From the NCBI GenBank assembly GCA_012839385.1, contig DUNL01000274.1, forward strand, positions 1 to 35,047: 35,047 bases of DNA, read 5' to 3'. Below the pieces are notes generated by a model, which was not told the DNA's origin, searched no databases, and saw nothing but the letters and a program-made list of their open reading frames with translations. Positions 17,199 to 25,945 of this stretch are shown here, one piece after another. Position numbers and translations under genes: made by a program. How positions within the stretch are numbered: position 1 is the stretch's first letter; each line of letters starts with the position of its first letter. The stretch comes from Clostridiaceae bacterium. Its GTDB lineage: Bacteria > Bacillota > Clostridia > Saccharofermentanales > DTU023.

Positions 17199-17230
17199 TT
17201 TTTAATTATTATATATTTTGGGAGGAATAT

Positions 17231-18355
17231 ATGAAAAAAATCTTAACATTATTGTTAGTACTCGCGTTGCTTTTACCCTTAATCGGCTGCAAGTCGGGAG
17301 CGGATACCGCGGATACGACGCAAGCAAATGAGGGGGAGCAGGCAGAAACTGAGGCGGAGTCATCCGGTGAGAAAAGGACCTTAACAGTAGCCAACTGGCA
17401 AGGTTATGGTTCTGATGCTGAGTACGCTACTAAACAGTTTGAGGAGAAATATAATTGTGAGGTAGTGCATCAGTATTATGACTCGGAAGAAGCTTTGTTG
17501 AACATGCTTAGGACAGGCGGGTTAGGGCATATTGATGTCTGTCTTCCCAATATGGCCTATATAGGCATTGGGAAGAGAGAGAATCTATTCGCTCCGCTGG
17601 ACAAAAGCAAGTTAGAGAATTTTGAGGACCTGAGAGAAGATATCCGGGAAGTCGCGGATGTTAAAGACGAGGATGGCAATATTCTTGGCGCAGCCTGGAC
17701 TTGGGGTACTACTTCTTTGGGTTACAATCCTGATGCGGTATCAGGAGAGATTAATTCCTGGTCAGCGCTCTGGGACCCGGCCTATAAGGGTAAGGTCGCT
17801 TTCTTTGACGATCACACTACGGCAATTTTGATTGCGGCTCTTTATAGTGGCGAAGATCCTGAAAATCCCGATCTGGAAAAAATCAAAGACGCTTTATTGG
17901 AATTAAAGGAAAATACCAGATTGTTCTGGAGCAGTTATGACTCTTTCGCTAAGCCATATGTCGCGGGTGAGGTAGTTATGGGTAGTGTCTGGTCAGGAGC
18001 CGCGACTCAGCTCAACGCTACCGGAGAGAAAATAGAATATATATATCCTGAAGAAGGTACAATTGCCTGGGTTGATTATTGGAGCATTCCGGTTAATGCG
18101 CCGAATGAAGATTTAGCATATGCTTGGATTAACTGGATGACCTCGGTGGAATTTCAGTCAACCTATGCCGCGGACCTGGAAGCACAGCCTCCTATTCCCG
18201 CTAATACAAAGGTTTATGATGTATTGAGCGACGAGGTTAAGGCTGCGTTATACATTGAGGAGATGCCTGAGAAACTAGCTTTCCAGAAGGAGCTGCCTCC
18301 TGAGATAAACGAGGATTGGTTGGATCTCTGGAATGAGATAAAAGCTAACGATTAG
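17231..18355 (+). CDS. Spermidine/putrescine-type substrate-binding lipoprotein (PotD-like)
   Basis: 374-residue extracytoplasmic solute-binding protein. A lipoprotein signal is clear: MKKILTLLLVLALLLPLIGC with the lipobox cysteine at C20, then an acidic, Ser/Thr-rich tether (about 22-52). The mature domain begins TLTVANWQGYG and shows PotD-like blocks (GTTSLGYNPD, YKGKVAFFDDHTTAI, YIYPEEGTIAWVDYWSIP). A GGGAGGAA site precedes the ATG. It is the first gene of a pot-like operon and is separated from the permease genes by a strong hairpin, a common arrangement that favours excess binding protein. Polyamine is the family default; the glycosidase and kinase downstream raise the chance of another ligand. 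Confidence 0.9.
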   Translation: MKKILTLLLVLALLLPLIGCKSGADTADTTQANEGEQAETEAESSGEKRTLTVANWQGYGSDAEYATKQFEEKYNCEVVHQYYDSEEALLNMLRTGGLGHIDVCLPNMAYIGIGKRENLFAPLDKSKLENFEDLREDIREVADVKDEDGNILGAAWTWGTTSLGYNPDAVSGEINSWSALWDPAYKGKVAFFDDHTTAILIAALYSGEDPENPDLEKIKDALLELKENTRLFWSSYDSFAKPYVAGEVVMGSVWSGAATQLNATGEKIEYIYPEEGTIAWVDYWSIPVNAPNEDLAYAWINWMTSVEFQSTYAADLEAQPPIPANTKVYDVLSDEVKAALYIEEMPEKLAFQKELPPEINEDWLDLWNEIKAND

Positions 18356-18366
18356 TTGCGAACGAA

Positions 18367-18395
18367 AGGGCAAGCGATTAGTAATCGCTTGCCCT
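18367..18395 (+). promoter_or_regulatory. Intercistronic hairpin after the binding-protein gene
   Basis: AGGGCAAGCGATTA (18367-18380) is followed, after one base, by its exact reverse complement (18382-18395). A T-rich stretch, CATTCTTTTTCTTA, begins about 5 nt later. This is likely an mRNA-stabilising or partially terminating element that keeps binding-protein mRNA above permease mRNA. Confidence 0.75.
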
Positions 18396-18424
18396 AGTGA
18401 CATTCTTTTTCTTAGGAGATTATT

Positions 18425-19276
18425 GTGACTAAGTCCAAATTGAAAACTTGGTTATTGATGTTACCTGGGGCAGGTACATTGCTATTGCTTGTCCTTTTGC
18501 CTTTGTCTTTACTATTGTTGTTTAGTCTGATCACAGGCAATCAAATTAGCCTTAGTGGTAGCCTAAGCTTTAGGAATTATACAAATATTTTCGCGAGGGG
18601 GCTTTTTGGTCCCCTCATGCTCAAATCATTACGCATGGCATTTTTTGTAACCTTCAGCTCAATAGTGATAGGTTATCCGGTAGCTTATGGTTTGGCAAAA
18701 GTAGTACGGCCCAAATGGCGAAATTTTCTGCTGATAATGATCATCATTCCTTTCTTTACATCACAGCTACTATTAATCTATTCACTGATGGTGATGTTAC
18801 AGTCTCAAGGTCCGATCATGTCGTTTCTAGGCTTGTTTGGAGTTGATTCTACGCGTTCGATACTGTACAGTAATGCCGCTGTTTTTTTGGTTTTGTTTTA
18901 TCAATTCTTGCCCTATATGGTATTGGTACTTTATTCATCGTTACTGAAGATAGATGACAATATTATTTTTGCCGCGAAGTCTATGGGCGCCGGTCGTGTG
19001 CGAATATTTTTGGATATTATTTTGCCGCTTACATCGCCTGCTTTGCTTTCGGGAATAGTCTTGGTTTTTATTCCGGTCGCGGGTAGCTTTGTAGAATCTA
19101 ATTTGGCCGGTGGCACAAAAGGGATGCTGATAGGATCTCTGATTGATTCCAACTTTTCCGTATCACTTAATATGGGACGTGGTTGCGCTCTTTGTGTCCT
19201 ATTTTTATTGATTATGTCAGTACTGACTTTTCTCCTACAAAGAGCTATCAGATATATAGAGAGGAGACGCCTGTGA
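18425..19276 (+). CDS. Polyamine-type ABC permease, PotB-like
   Basis: 283-residue inner-membrane permease starting at GTG with AGGAGA (18414-18419) upstream. Six hydrophobic helices are visible. The coupling-loop (EAA) motif reads AKSMGAGRVRIFLDIILPLTSPAL, which contacts the ATPase. The first long helix and the larger extracytoplasmic loop are as in PotB. It ends in GTGA, overlapping the GTG start of the next permease. Confidence 0.92.
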   Translation: MTKSKLKTWLLMLPGAGTLLLLVLLPLSLLLLFSLITGNQISLSGSLSFRNYTNIFARGLFGPLMLKSLRMAFFVTFSSIVIGYPVAYGLAKVVRPKWRNFLLIMIIIPFFTSQLLLIYSLMVMLQSQGPIMSFLGLFGVDSTRSILYSNAAVFLVLFYQFLPYMVLVLYSSLLKIDDNIIFAAKSMGAGRVRIFLDIILPLTSPALLSGIVLVFIPVAGSFVESNLAGGTKGMLIGSLIDSNFSVSLNMGRGCALCVLFLLIMSVLTFLLQRAIRYIERRRL

Positions 19277-20058
19277 GAAAGCGCGCTCCATGGATTAAAT
19301 TGACAATTATCTTAACCTACCTTTTTCTTTTTTCGCCAATAATTATTGTTATGGTGATGAGCTTCAACACTTCACAATATGGTACTTTGCCTTTTGTGTT
19401 TACTACGTCTTGGTACAAAATGCTGTTTTCAGGTGCCGGGCTGGGCAAGGCAACCTGGCTTTCAATTTGGTTTTCTTTCTTGGTTACTTTAGCTAGCGCT
19501 GCGGTGGGTCTTGTTACCAGTCTTGGTTTGCGTAGGATGCCGGAGAAATGGGCACACCGTTTTATCTCCTGGCTCAATCTGGCTGTTATAATTCCATGGC
19601 TTGTTCTGGGTGTTGCTCTACTGATGATTTTTAATTTCATTGGACTAGGTAGGTCTTATCTTGGTATGTTTTTGGGCAGTTTTGTCTGTGTCTTACCTTA
19701 TATAGTACTCTTGGTTTATCCTGCCCTGATGTCACTTGATAAGAATATTGAATACGCGGCCAGGACTTTAGGTGCTTCCTCTAGACGTACACTATTTACT
19801 ATTGTGTTGCCGGAGATAGTACCGGCTCTCTTGACCTCATCCTTGATGGCCTTTATGGTTTGTTTTAACAATTTTGTAATTCAGTATTATTTAGCTCCTT
19901 TCGGTGTCAGAACCTTGCCGATGGAGATATATAATTTAGTTCGCGTCGGTTATAAACCGGATATAAACGCTCTGGCGACAATCATGATGTTAATTTCAAT
20001 TTCCCTTGTCTTGCTGGTGAGCAAGTTAGGTTATGGTACTAAAAAAGGATTATTCTGA
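19273..20058 (+). CDS. Polyamine-type ABC permease, PotC-like
   Basis: 261-residue permease. I set the start at GTG 19273, overlapping the previous stop (GTGA), because GAGGAG lies about 7 nt upstream and the resulting N terminus (MRKRAPWIKLTII) matches PotC-like proteins; an in-frame upstream ATG would lie deep inside the previous gene. It has about six hydrophobic helices and the coupling-loop motif AARTLGASSRRTLFTIVLPEIVPAL. It partners with the PotB-like protein and the ATPase at 20589. Confidence 0.92.
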   Translation: MRKRAPWIKLTIILTYLFLFSPIIIVMVMSFNTSQYGTLPFVFTTSWYKMLFSGAGLGKATWLSIWFSFLVTLASAAVGLVTSLGLRRMPEKWAHRFISWLNLAVIIPWLVLGVALLMIFNFIGLGRSYLGMFLGSFVCVLPYIVLLVYPALMSLDKNIEYAARTLGASSRRTLFTIVLPEIVPALLTSSLMAFMVCFNNFVIQYYLAPFGVRTLPMEIYNLVRVGYKPDINALATIMMLISISLVLLVSKLGYGTKKGLF

Positions 20059-20059
20059 T

Positions 20060-20608
20060 ATGAAAGTCGCTTTGTTAGTAATTGATATGCAAAGAGTGTA
20101 TGCTCCGGGGGGAGCCTGGCAAACCCCGGGTTTCGCTACAGTAGCAGGCAGAATAAAAAATCTCTGTCAATTGTATGAGCGCAGGCTTTTTACACGTCAT
20201 CTAGCTTTTGAAGAAGCTCCCGGACGATGGCAGTGCTATAACAAAGCTTTTTCTGAGATTAACGCGGATGCTGAAGCAGCTCGCTTAATACCTGAATTAG
20301 AAGCTATTGAGCATTTAGAATTTGACAAATATACCTATTCCGCTTTAGCGTCAGGAGATCTCCAAGCGCATCTGCTGGCGGAGAATTATGAAGAAATATT
20401 AATTTGTGGCGTACAGACAGAGTTTTGTGTACTCTCGACTTTGCTGAACGCCGTTGATTTGGGTTTTCCGATTACACTAATTCCGGATGCTTGCGCGGGC
20501 ACACTGCCGGTTTTTGGCTCAGCTCTAATATCTTTGGTTAGGCGTATGCCTTGCCAGGTACAAATAAAATACACACAGGATTTATTATATGGCGAGTATA
20601 GAAATTAA
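20060..20608 (+). CDS. Isochorismatase-family cysteine hydrolase
   Basis: 182-residue cytoplasmic hydrolase. The catalytic triad of the family is present: D9 (LVIDMQ), K90 (LEFDKYTYSAL) and C123 (GVQTEFCVLSTLLNA), the last in the usual G-V-x-T-x-x-C context. Family members cleave amides (nicotinamidase, ureidoacrylate, N-carbamoyl compounds) or isochorismate. I choose ATG 20060 because AAAAAGGAT lies 9 nt upstream and the protein then begins MKVALLVIDMQ as usual. It sits inside the transporter operon, between permease and ATPase, with its 3' end overlapping the ATPase gene by 20 nt, so it probably acts on the imported solute. Exact substrate unknown. Confidence 0.88.
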   Translation: MKVALLVIDMQRVYAPGGAWQTPGFATVAGRIKNLCQLYERRLFTRHLAFEEAPGRWQCYNKAFSEINADAEAARLIPELEAIEHLEFDKYTYSALASGDLQAHLLAENYEEILICGVQTEFCVLSTLLNAVDLGFPITLIPDACAGTLPVFGSALISLVRRMPCQVQIKYTQDLLYGEYRN

Positions 20609-21623
20609 GAACATTACGAAAAGTTTTGGTGAGAAAGTAGTACTAAGAGATATCTCTCTCAAAGCGGAGAGCGGTGAGTTTCTTTCACTGTTAGGTCCTT
20701 CAGGATGTGGTAAGACAACTCTGCTTAAGATTATTAGCGGTATTGAGAAACAGGATAGCGGACAAGTTATTGTTTCCGGCAGAGATATTAGCGACGATTT
20801 AATTGAAAAGAGAAATGTAGGAGTTGTTTTCCAGAACTACGCTCTTTTTGAGCATATGAACGTATTTGAAAATATTTCTTATTCTTTGCGCTTACGCAAA
20901 GTTGCTAAAACTGAGATCAAGGAAAAGGTTAAAGAAGTTCTGGAAACTGTTCGACTTAGTGGTTATGAGGAGAGAGCGACCACAGAATTATCAGGAGGCG
21001 AACAACAACGTGTAGCACTCGCTCGGGCTATAGTGTATAAACCGGATATTTTACTGCTGGACGAGCCTTTGTCAGCTCTTGATCGTAGAATAAGGGAACA
21101 GATGCAGGGAGAACTATTACGTATACAGCGTGAAACAGGAATTACTACTATTTTTGTGACCCATGATCAGGCGGAAGCTTTAGCTCTGTCTGATCGAGTG
21201 TTGCTGATGTATGGAGGTCACATAGCGGAGGACAATATTCCGACGGAAGTATATCTGCGGCCTAAGTCAAAATTTGCCGCTGAATTCATAGGTAATTCGA
21301 ATTTACTTAGTGGAACTTATCAAGATGGGCACGCGGTAGGCAAGAATTTCCGTATCCCCCTTTATCAGGAGTTTCCTGACGGATCCAAAATTGTAATTAT
21401 GATAAAAGAAGAGAATTTAGCTCCCAGCTCGCGGAGTTATAGTATGGGACAGGGCCTTGTTACCAATATCTTGTTCCAAGGCACTACAACCAGGATCACC
21501 ATACAAGACCATGATATTGAACTAAATATGCGAGTACTGGCACGTGAAGGTGCTGAAATTAAGATGGGACAGATTATCGGTTGGCGGGCACAGTACGCGT
21601 CAGCCTTTCTAGCCGCGGAGTAA
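20589..21623 (+). CDS. Polyamine-type ABC importer ATPase, PotA-like
   Basis: 344-residue ATPase. Walker A GPSGCGKT (36-43), Q-loop VVFQNYALF, signature LSGGEQQRVALARA, Walker B LLLLDEPLSALD-type block and switch His (VTHDQAEA) are present. A C-terminal regulatory TOBE-like region follows (about 240-344). It begins 20 nt before the isochorismatase stop and is followed 9 nt later by the glycosidase gene, showing that these form one operon. It energises the permeases at 18425 and 19273. Confidence 0.93.
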   Translation: MASIEIKNITKSFGEKVVLRDISLKAESGEFLSLLGPSGCGKTTLLKIISGIEKQDSGQVIVSGRDISDDLIEKRNVGVVFQNYALFEHMNVFENISYSLRLRKVAKTEIKEKVKEVLETVRLSGYEERATTELSGGEQQRVALARAIVYKPDILLLDEPLSALDRRIREQMQGELLRIQRETGITTIFVTHDQAEALALSDRVLLMYGGHIAEDNIPTEVYLRPKSKFAAEFIGNSNLLSGTYQDGHAVGKNFRIPLYQEFPDGSKIVIMIKEENLAPSSRSYSMGQGLVTNILFQGTTTRITIQDHDIELNMRVLAREGAEIKMGQIIGWRAQYASAFLAAE

Positions 21624-21632
21624 GGAGAGAAA

Positions 21633-23840
21633 ATGTACAATATTTCCGTAGACAGATATTTCAACACATGGAGTACAAGGAGTCCGGCCGTAATGGTTTT
21701 TTTGCCCGCCAGATTCCTTATTGTGCCGGGAGCCTACAGCTTCGCCGAAGGCACCTATTCTGAATTTCCTTTTTCTGAGAAGATCAAGCTCTACGAACAT
21801 GATCACGAAGGTCGTTATCTACGCTTAAGAATGGAGCATGCCGGCACGGTTCTACAATTGCAGTACTGGAAACCTGATCCTTGGACTGTTCGTGGTCGCT
21901 TGGAGGTTATTGAGTACGGAGAATGGGGTCTTCGCTTTATGCCTACCTTGGCCTTTGGTTTTGAGGAGGAAGGACAAGTTAAAAGACAAGGGGAGAGTTT
22001 TGACCTTAGTATGCGTAGCTACCATTTCGGAATTGCTTTCGCCGACAAACCTGTCAGACAGTGTTTAGCGGCTACTAGCTCCTATATGGGTGAGGAGATG
22101 GTAAAGAGTGGCTACTATACACCTTTTTTAGATGCTGAACAGCCGTGTTATCTCAATACTACTTTTAATCTGGAAGAAACTCCTGTTATTGATTTTGCCG
22201 TAGCTGTTACTAACCATTCGCGAACTGCGGTTGAGAAGGCGAGACAAACACTGAGTTTGACAACGGAAGATCTTAATTCCATCAAATCTTGCCTGCATGA
22301 GTCTCTGGCTATGGAGGGGCGTTTTTCTAGTTGCGCTGAGGCTCTACGCGATGTAATGTCTTGGAATGCTATCGCTGATCATTATAATGGTAGAGTTTTT
22401 ACTTCGCTAACTCGTTTTTGGATTGATAAGAAATTCGGTGGCTGGTTCCTATGGTTGGATGATGTTTTTTATCACGCCTTGGTCTGTACTTGGTCAGGTG
22501 ATTGGCAAATGGCGGAAAACAATCTGAAAGCGGCTATGGATAATGCTGTCCCTGCCGGTAATATGGCTTGTCTGATGGCTGCCTTTACTGAGTGGGTGGA
22601 TAGATCTCAGCCGCCGGTTTTCAGTTTTATGGTCTGGAAGTATTATCAGCTGACTCATGACTTAAGTATGTTAAAACGCTGTTTCCCGACTCTCTATGCC
22701 TCATATAATTGGTGGTTCGCTAATCGTGACGGTAATCAGAACGGGGTCTTAGAATACGGTAGCTCCAACGACTGTGGCGACGGCCATTTCAAACGAACAA
22801 AGCTGGCCTGTAAAGATGAAGCCGCCATGGATAACAGTCCGATGCATGACCCGGCTGTCTTTGTTGAGGAAACAGGTACTTTAGACATGGAAGATATTGC
22901 TCTTAACAGCCTTCTAGTTTTAGATGCCGAGTCCTTGGCCAAGATCGCTGACGTTTTAGGAGAGACGGAAAAGTCAGCTTTTTTGAGAACAAATATGGAG
23001 CAACATAAAAAGAGAATAGACGCGCGACTTTGGGATGAAGAAAGGGGCATCTACGCTAACCGTCTTTGGAGCGGTGAGTTTGCCAGTCCTTCTCCTACCA
23101 GCTTTTATCCATTGGCAGCGGGTATTCCCAGCAAGGAACGCGCGGATATTTTGGTTAAGCTTATTTTTGATGAAAGTAAATTCTGGACCAAGGCCCCTTT
23201 GCCCTCAATTTGGCTTCAGGATGAAGCTGTTCATGACGACGTATATTGGCGCGGGCGCATGTGGCCGCCCCTGAATTTCTTTACTTATCTTGGTCTTAAG
23301 CGCTATGGCTACGCTGAGGAAGCGCGGAAGTTAGCGGAAAAGAGCGCGGAAGTATTTGTTAACGCCTTCGACAATGAACGCTCATGTTACGAAAACTATA
23401 ATACTTTCACCGGTATCGGTCGCAGTGTGGATGCTGATCCTTTCTATGGTTGGGGCGCCTTGTTACCCTTGATCTGGGTGATGAATTTTTTGGATAGTAC
23501 CGATCAGGGGTTTGACTTTGCCGCTTGCGATGGTGAGCCTATGGTTCTGAGGCAATTGAAAACATATATGGGCACTTTGGACCTTTTAATGGGTGATGAG
23601 ACGACGCTTAAGCTGGATGATAAGATAGTTTTTGTTTCCGACGCGAGGGGGCGCTTCCGAGATTTTCAAATGACCGATAATTATGCTTCCGTGACTGTAC
23701 CCGCGCAACAAAGTGAGACCTATGTTGAATTTCCGAGCTCTGAAGCTTTATTGCTTAAAGTAAATGGTGAAGATCGTGAAACTACAAATCGTATTCAACT
23801 TGCGGCCGGAAAGGAGCATATTGTAGAGTTGTGGTATTGA
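21633..23840 (+). CDS. GH63/MGH1-like alpha-glycosidase
   Basis: 735-residue cytoplasmic glycoside hydrolase of the (alpha/alpha)6-barrel clan that includes GH63, GH37 and mannosyl-/glucosylglycerate hydrolases. The N-terminal third is beta-rich. The catalytic barrel shows W274-L-D-D277 (acid region), EAAMDNSPMHDPA, WDEERGIYANRL, Y538-W-R-G-R-M-W-P-P and CYENYNTFTG...DADPFYGWGALLPL, all hallmark blocks of MGH1-like enzymes. No signal peptide is seen, so it acts on imported substrate. AAGGAG precedes the ATG. The position after an ABC importer and before a sugar kinase suggests release of a hexose from a glycosylated solute; the identity of that solute is inference. Confidence 0.87.
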   Translation: MYNISVDRYFNTWSTRSPAVMVFLPARFLIVPGAYSFAEGTYSEFPFSEKIKLYEHDHEGRYLRLRMEHAGTVLQLQYWKPDPWTVRGRLEVIEYGEWGLRFMPTLAFGFEEEGQVKRQGESFDLSMRSYHFGIAFADKPVRQCLAATSSYMGEEMVKSGYYTPFLDAEQPCYLNTTFNLEETPVIDFAVAVTNHSRTAVEKARQTLSLTTEDLNSIKSCLHESLAMEGRFSSCAEALRDVMSWNAIADHYNGRVFTSLTRFWIDKKFGGWFLWLDDVFYHALVCTWSGDWQMAENNLKAAMDNAVPAGNMACLMAAFTEWVDRSQPPVFSFMVWKYYQLTHDLSMLKRCFPTLYASYNWWFANRDGNQNGVLEYGSSNDCGDGHFKRTKLACKDEAAMDNSPMHDPAVFVEETGTLDMEDIALNSLLVLDAESLAKIADVLGETEKSAFLRTNMEQHKKRIDARLWDEERGIYANRLWSGEFASPSPTSFYPLAAGIPSKERADILVKLIFDESKFWTKAPLPSIWLQDEAVHDDVYWRGRMWPPLNFFTYLGLKRYGYAEEARKLAEKSAEVFVNAFDNERSCYENYNTFTGIGRSVDADPFYGWGALLPLIWVMNFLDSTDQGFDFAACDGEPMVLRQLKTYMGTLDLLMGDETTLKLDDKIVFVSDARGRFRDFQMTDNYASVTVPAQQSETYVEFPSSEALLLKVNGEDRETTNRIQLAAGKEHIVELWY

Positions 23841-23875
23841 TGGAAGTCAGTCGTGTATCGGAATGAGTAAGTAAA

Positions 23876-24802
23876 ATGCGTATTATAAATTTAGGTTCCT
23901 TAAATATAGATTACACTTATCGCGTACCTCATTTTGTGAGGCCGGGAGAAACCTTGGAGAGTTCTGACTTTACCACACGAGCGGGCGGGAAAGGTCTCAA
24001 CCAGTCGATCGCTATCGCCAGGGCCGGTTGTCCTATTAGTCATGCCGGTATCGTAGGTCAGGGAGGTAAGCTGCTAATCTCGGAGTTGGCGAAAAGTGGA
24101 GTTGATACTTCCTTGATCGTTGAGAGTGATCTTGCTACTGGACATGCCGTGATTCAGGTCACCGATTTAGGCGAGAACAGTATTCTGATCTATGGCGGAA
24201 CTAACAGGACATTGACTTTAACTTATATTCGAGAAGTCTTATCCGGTCTCAACGCGGGCGATACAGTTGTTTTACAAAATGAAGTTAATTTGGTGGGCGA
24301 AATAATCTCTATCGCCTCAGAACTTGGGCTACGCATTGCCTTCAACGCCGCCCCTATGACCCCGCGAGTACTGGATTATCCCCTTGAAAAGCTGGAATGG
24401 TTGATGGTTAATGAGATTGAGGGTGAGGCCATAACAGGTGTTAGAGATCCCTTGGCTATAGTAAAGGCCTTGAGGTCAAGCTATCCTGATACGATTCCGG
24501 TTTTAACCATCGGCAAGCACGGAGCTTTAACTAGCGATCATGAAAACATTTATCGCACGGCAGCCTACCGGGTAGAGGCTGTCGATTCTACCGCCGCGGG
24601 TGACACTTTTAATGGTTATTTCCTCAGTGCTGTATTAAAGGGTTTTTCTTTGCTGAACGCGCTTACTCTAGGTTCAGCTGCCGCTGCCATCTGCGTCACC
24701 AGTCCAGGCGCCGCTGTTTCAATCCCGGTCTTAGAGACAGTAGAAGAGTTTCTGTCTCTTTATCCGGCAACTGAGCTGAAACAAGAAGTCATCCCTTTAT
24801 AA
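23876..24802 (+). CDS. Ribokinase-family (PfkB) carbohydrate kinase
   Basis: 308-residue ATP-dependent sugar kinase. PfkB signature 1 is AGGKGLNQSIAIARAG (36-51) and signature 2 is DSTAAGDTFNGYF (236-248) with catalytic base Asp242. VNE (178-180) is also typical. The sequence is ribokinase-like rather than fructokinase-like (GGKGLNQ). The ribosome binding site is weak, consistent with coupling to the glycosidase gene 35 nt upstream. It likely phosphorylates the sugar or polyol freed by the preceding enzymes. Confidence 0.9.
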   Translation: MRIINLGSLNIDYTYRVPHFVRPGETLESSDFTTRAGGKGLNQSIAIARAGCPISHAGIVGQGGKLLISELAKSGVDTSLIVESDLATGHAVIQVTDLGENSILIYGGTNRTLTLTYIREVLSGLNAGDTVVLQNEVNLVGEIISIASELGLRIAFNAAPMTPRVLDYPLEKLEWLMVNEIEGEAITGVRDPLAIVKALRSSYPDTIPVLTIGKHGALTSDHENIYRTAAYRVEAVDSTAAGDTFNGYFLSAVLKGFSLLNALTLGSAAAAICVTSPGAAVSIPVLETVEEFLSLYPATELKQEVIPL

Positions 24803-24814
24803 AAAGAGGTTATT

Positions 24815-24991
24815 ATGTCCAAAAACACACCGAAGAAAAAAGAATCAGTAGCCATTAGCATTTGGTTGTTAAGATTGGCTGTCTTGCTTGTGGCTGTTGT
24901 AATAATAATAGTGGGTACCAGTCGGCAAGAAGTGAGAGCTGTATTTGCCAAGGCAATTCGTATATGTCTGGAATGTATTGGTTTAGGTTAG
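24815..24991 (+). CDS. CD1871A-type CXXC micro-protein
   Basis: 58-residue protein, easily missed because of its size. It starts with MSKNTPKKKE, has one transmembrane helix (about 18-34, WLLRLAVLLVAVVIIIV) and ends in KAIRICLECIGLG with a C51-L-E-C54 pair. This arrangement matches the small CXXC proteins annotated as CD1871A family in Clostridia. AGAGGT precedes the ATG. It is 12 nt after the kinase and 12 nt before the polyferredoxin gene, and probably works with the latter in a membrane redox or metal-handling task. Function of the family is not established as far as I know. Confidence 0.85.
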   Translation: MSKNTPKKKESVAISIWLLRLAVLLVAVVIIIVGTSRQEVRAVFAKAIRICLECIGLG

Positions 24992-25003
24992 GGATTAAAT
25001 TCA

Positions 25004-25903
25004 ATGAGAAAAAAGAAGAACCACAGGCATCTAATTCAGGCTTTAGGGACATTAGCCTTAAATGGACATCTTAAAGGTTTTATTACGGGCAGTATTTATA
25101 CAGGCGCGGGCAAACAAATATGTTTACCTGTCCTCAACTGTTATTCATGCCCCGGGGCTTTGACCTCTTGTCCGATCGGATCTTTACAAGCCGTATCGAA
25201 TCATCCCAGTTTCAACTTCAGTTATTATGTAGCCGGATTAATTGCTTTGTTCGCAATCCTGGCAGGTAGATTTTATTGTGGCTGGCTTTGTCCTTTCGGC
25301 CTCTTCCAAGACTTACTGGCCAAGATAAAGAAGAACAAAGTCAAAGTCAATGCAAAGTATGATCATCCACTACGTTATTTAAAATATTTTATTTTGGTTT
25401 TTTTGGTCATACTTCTGCCGGCAATTCTGGTCAATGAATACGGCATAGGTTCGCCCTTATTTTGCAAATATTTATGTCCGGCCGGTACTCTTGGAGCAGG
25501 CTTACCACTTTTGCTATTAGAACCGGTACTAAGGCCGGTTATAGGCGCTATTTTTGCTTGGAAGTTTGTGCTTGCCTTGGCTGTGATCACCGCGTGCGTT
25601 TATATATCTAGAGCCTTTTGCCGCTATATATGCCCGTTGGGCGCTATGCTTGGTATTTTACAGCCAATCAGTTTCTATCGCTTTGAATATGACAGCACAA
25701 AATGTATATCTTGCGATCTTTGTAGAAAAATCTGTCCCATGGAAATTAATCCGATGTTAACTCCTAATAGTCCCGAATGTATACGTTGCCGGGAATGTCT
25801 GCATATTTGCCCTACTACATCATTGACAAGTAACTATGCGGGTCGTCAGCTACCGACAAAAATATTGAATAGCAAAAAACAGCCAAAACAGAGAAGATTG
25901 TAA
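25004..25903 (+). CDS. Membrane polyferredoxin, NapH/CcoG-like 4Fe-4S protein
   Basis: 299-residue membrane protein with about four hydrophobic segments. NapH-type cysteine boxes occur in order: CYSCPGALTSCPIG (N-terminal), CGWLCPFG, CKYLCPAGTL and CRYICPLGAML. A C-terminal two-cluster ferredoxin domain follows, CISCDLCRKICPM and CIRCRECLHICPT, each binding a [4Fe-4S]. It probably relays electrons between the membrane and a cytoplasmic partner. It is coupled to the CXXC micro-protein directly upstream. The role may be reductive activation or electron input, which cannot be fixed from sequence. The ribosome binding site is weak (TTAGGGATT). Confidence 0.9.
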   Translation: MRKKKNHRHLIQALGTLALNGHLKGFITGSIYTGAGKQICLPVLNCYSCPGALTSCPIGSLQAVSNHPSFNFSYYVAGLIALFAILAGRFYCGWLCPFGLFQDLLAKIKKNKVKVNAKYDHPLRYLKYFILVFLVILLPAILVNEYGIGSPLFCKYLCPAGTLGAGLPLLLLEPVLRPVIGAIFAWKFVLALAVITACVYISRAFCRYICPLGAMLGILQPISFYRFEYDSTKCISCDLCRKICPMEINPMLTPNSPECIRCRECLHICPTTSLTSNYAGRQLPTKILNSKKQPKQRRL

Positions 25904-25945
25904 TTTAAAGTAAGTTAGAAAGACTAGAATTTTCACCACTATAAT

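Noticed and set aside
17199-17230. Promoter immediately before the PotD-like gene
   Set aside because: TATATT is present but has no matching -35, and the start of RNA would fall inside the ribosome binding site; co-transcription with the EamA gene or a promoter inside it is as likely.
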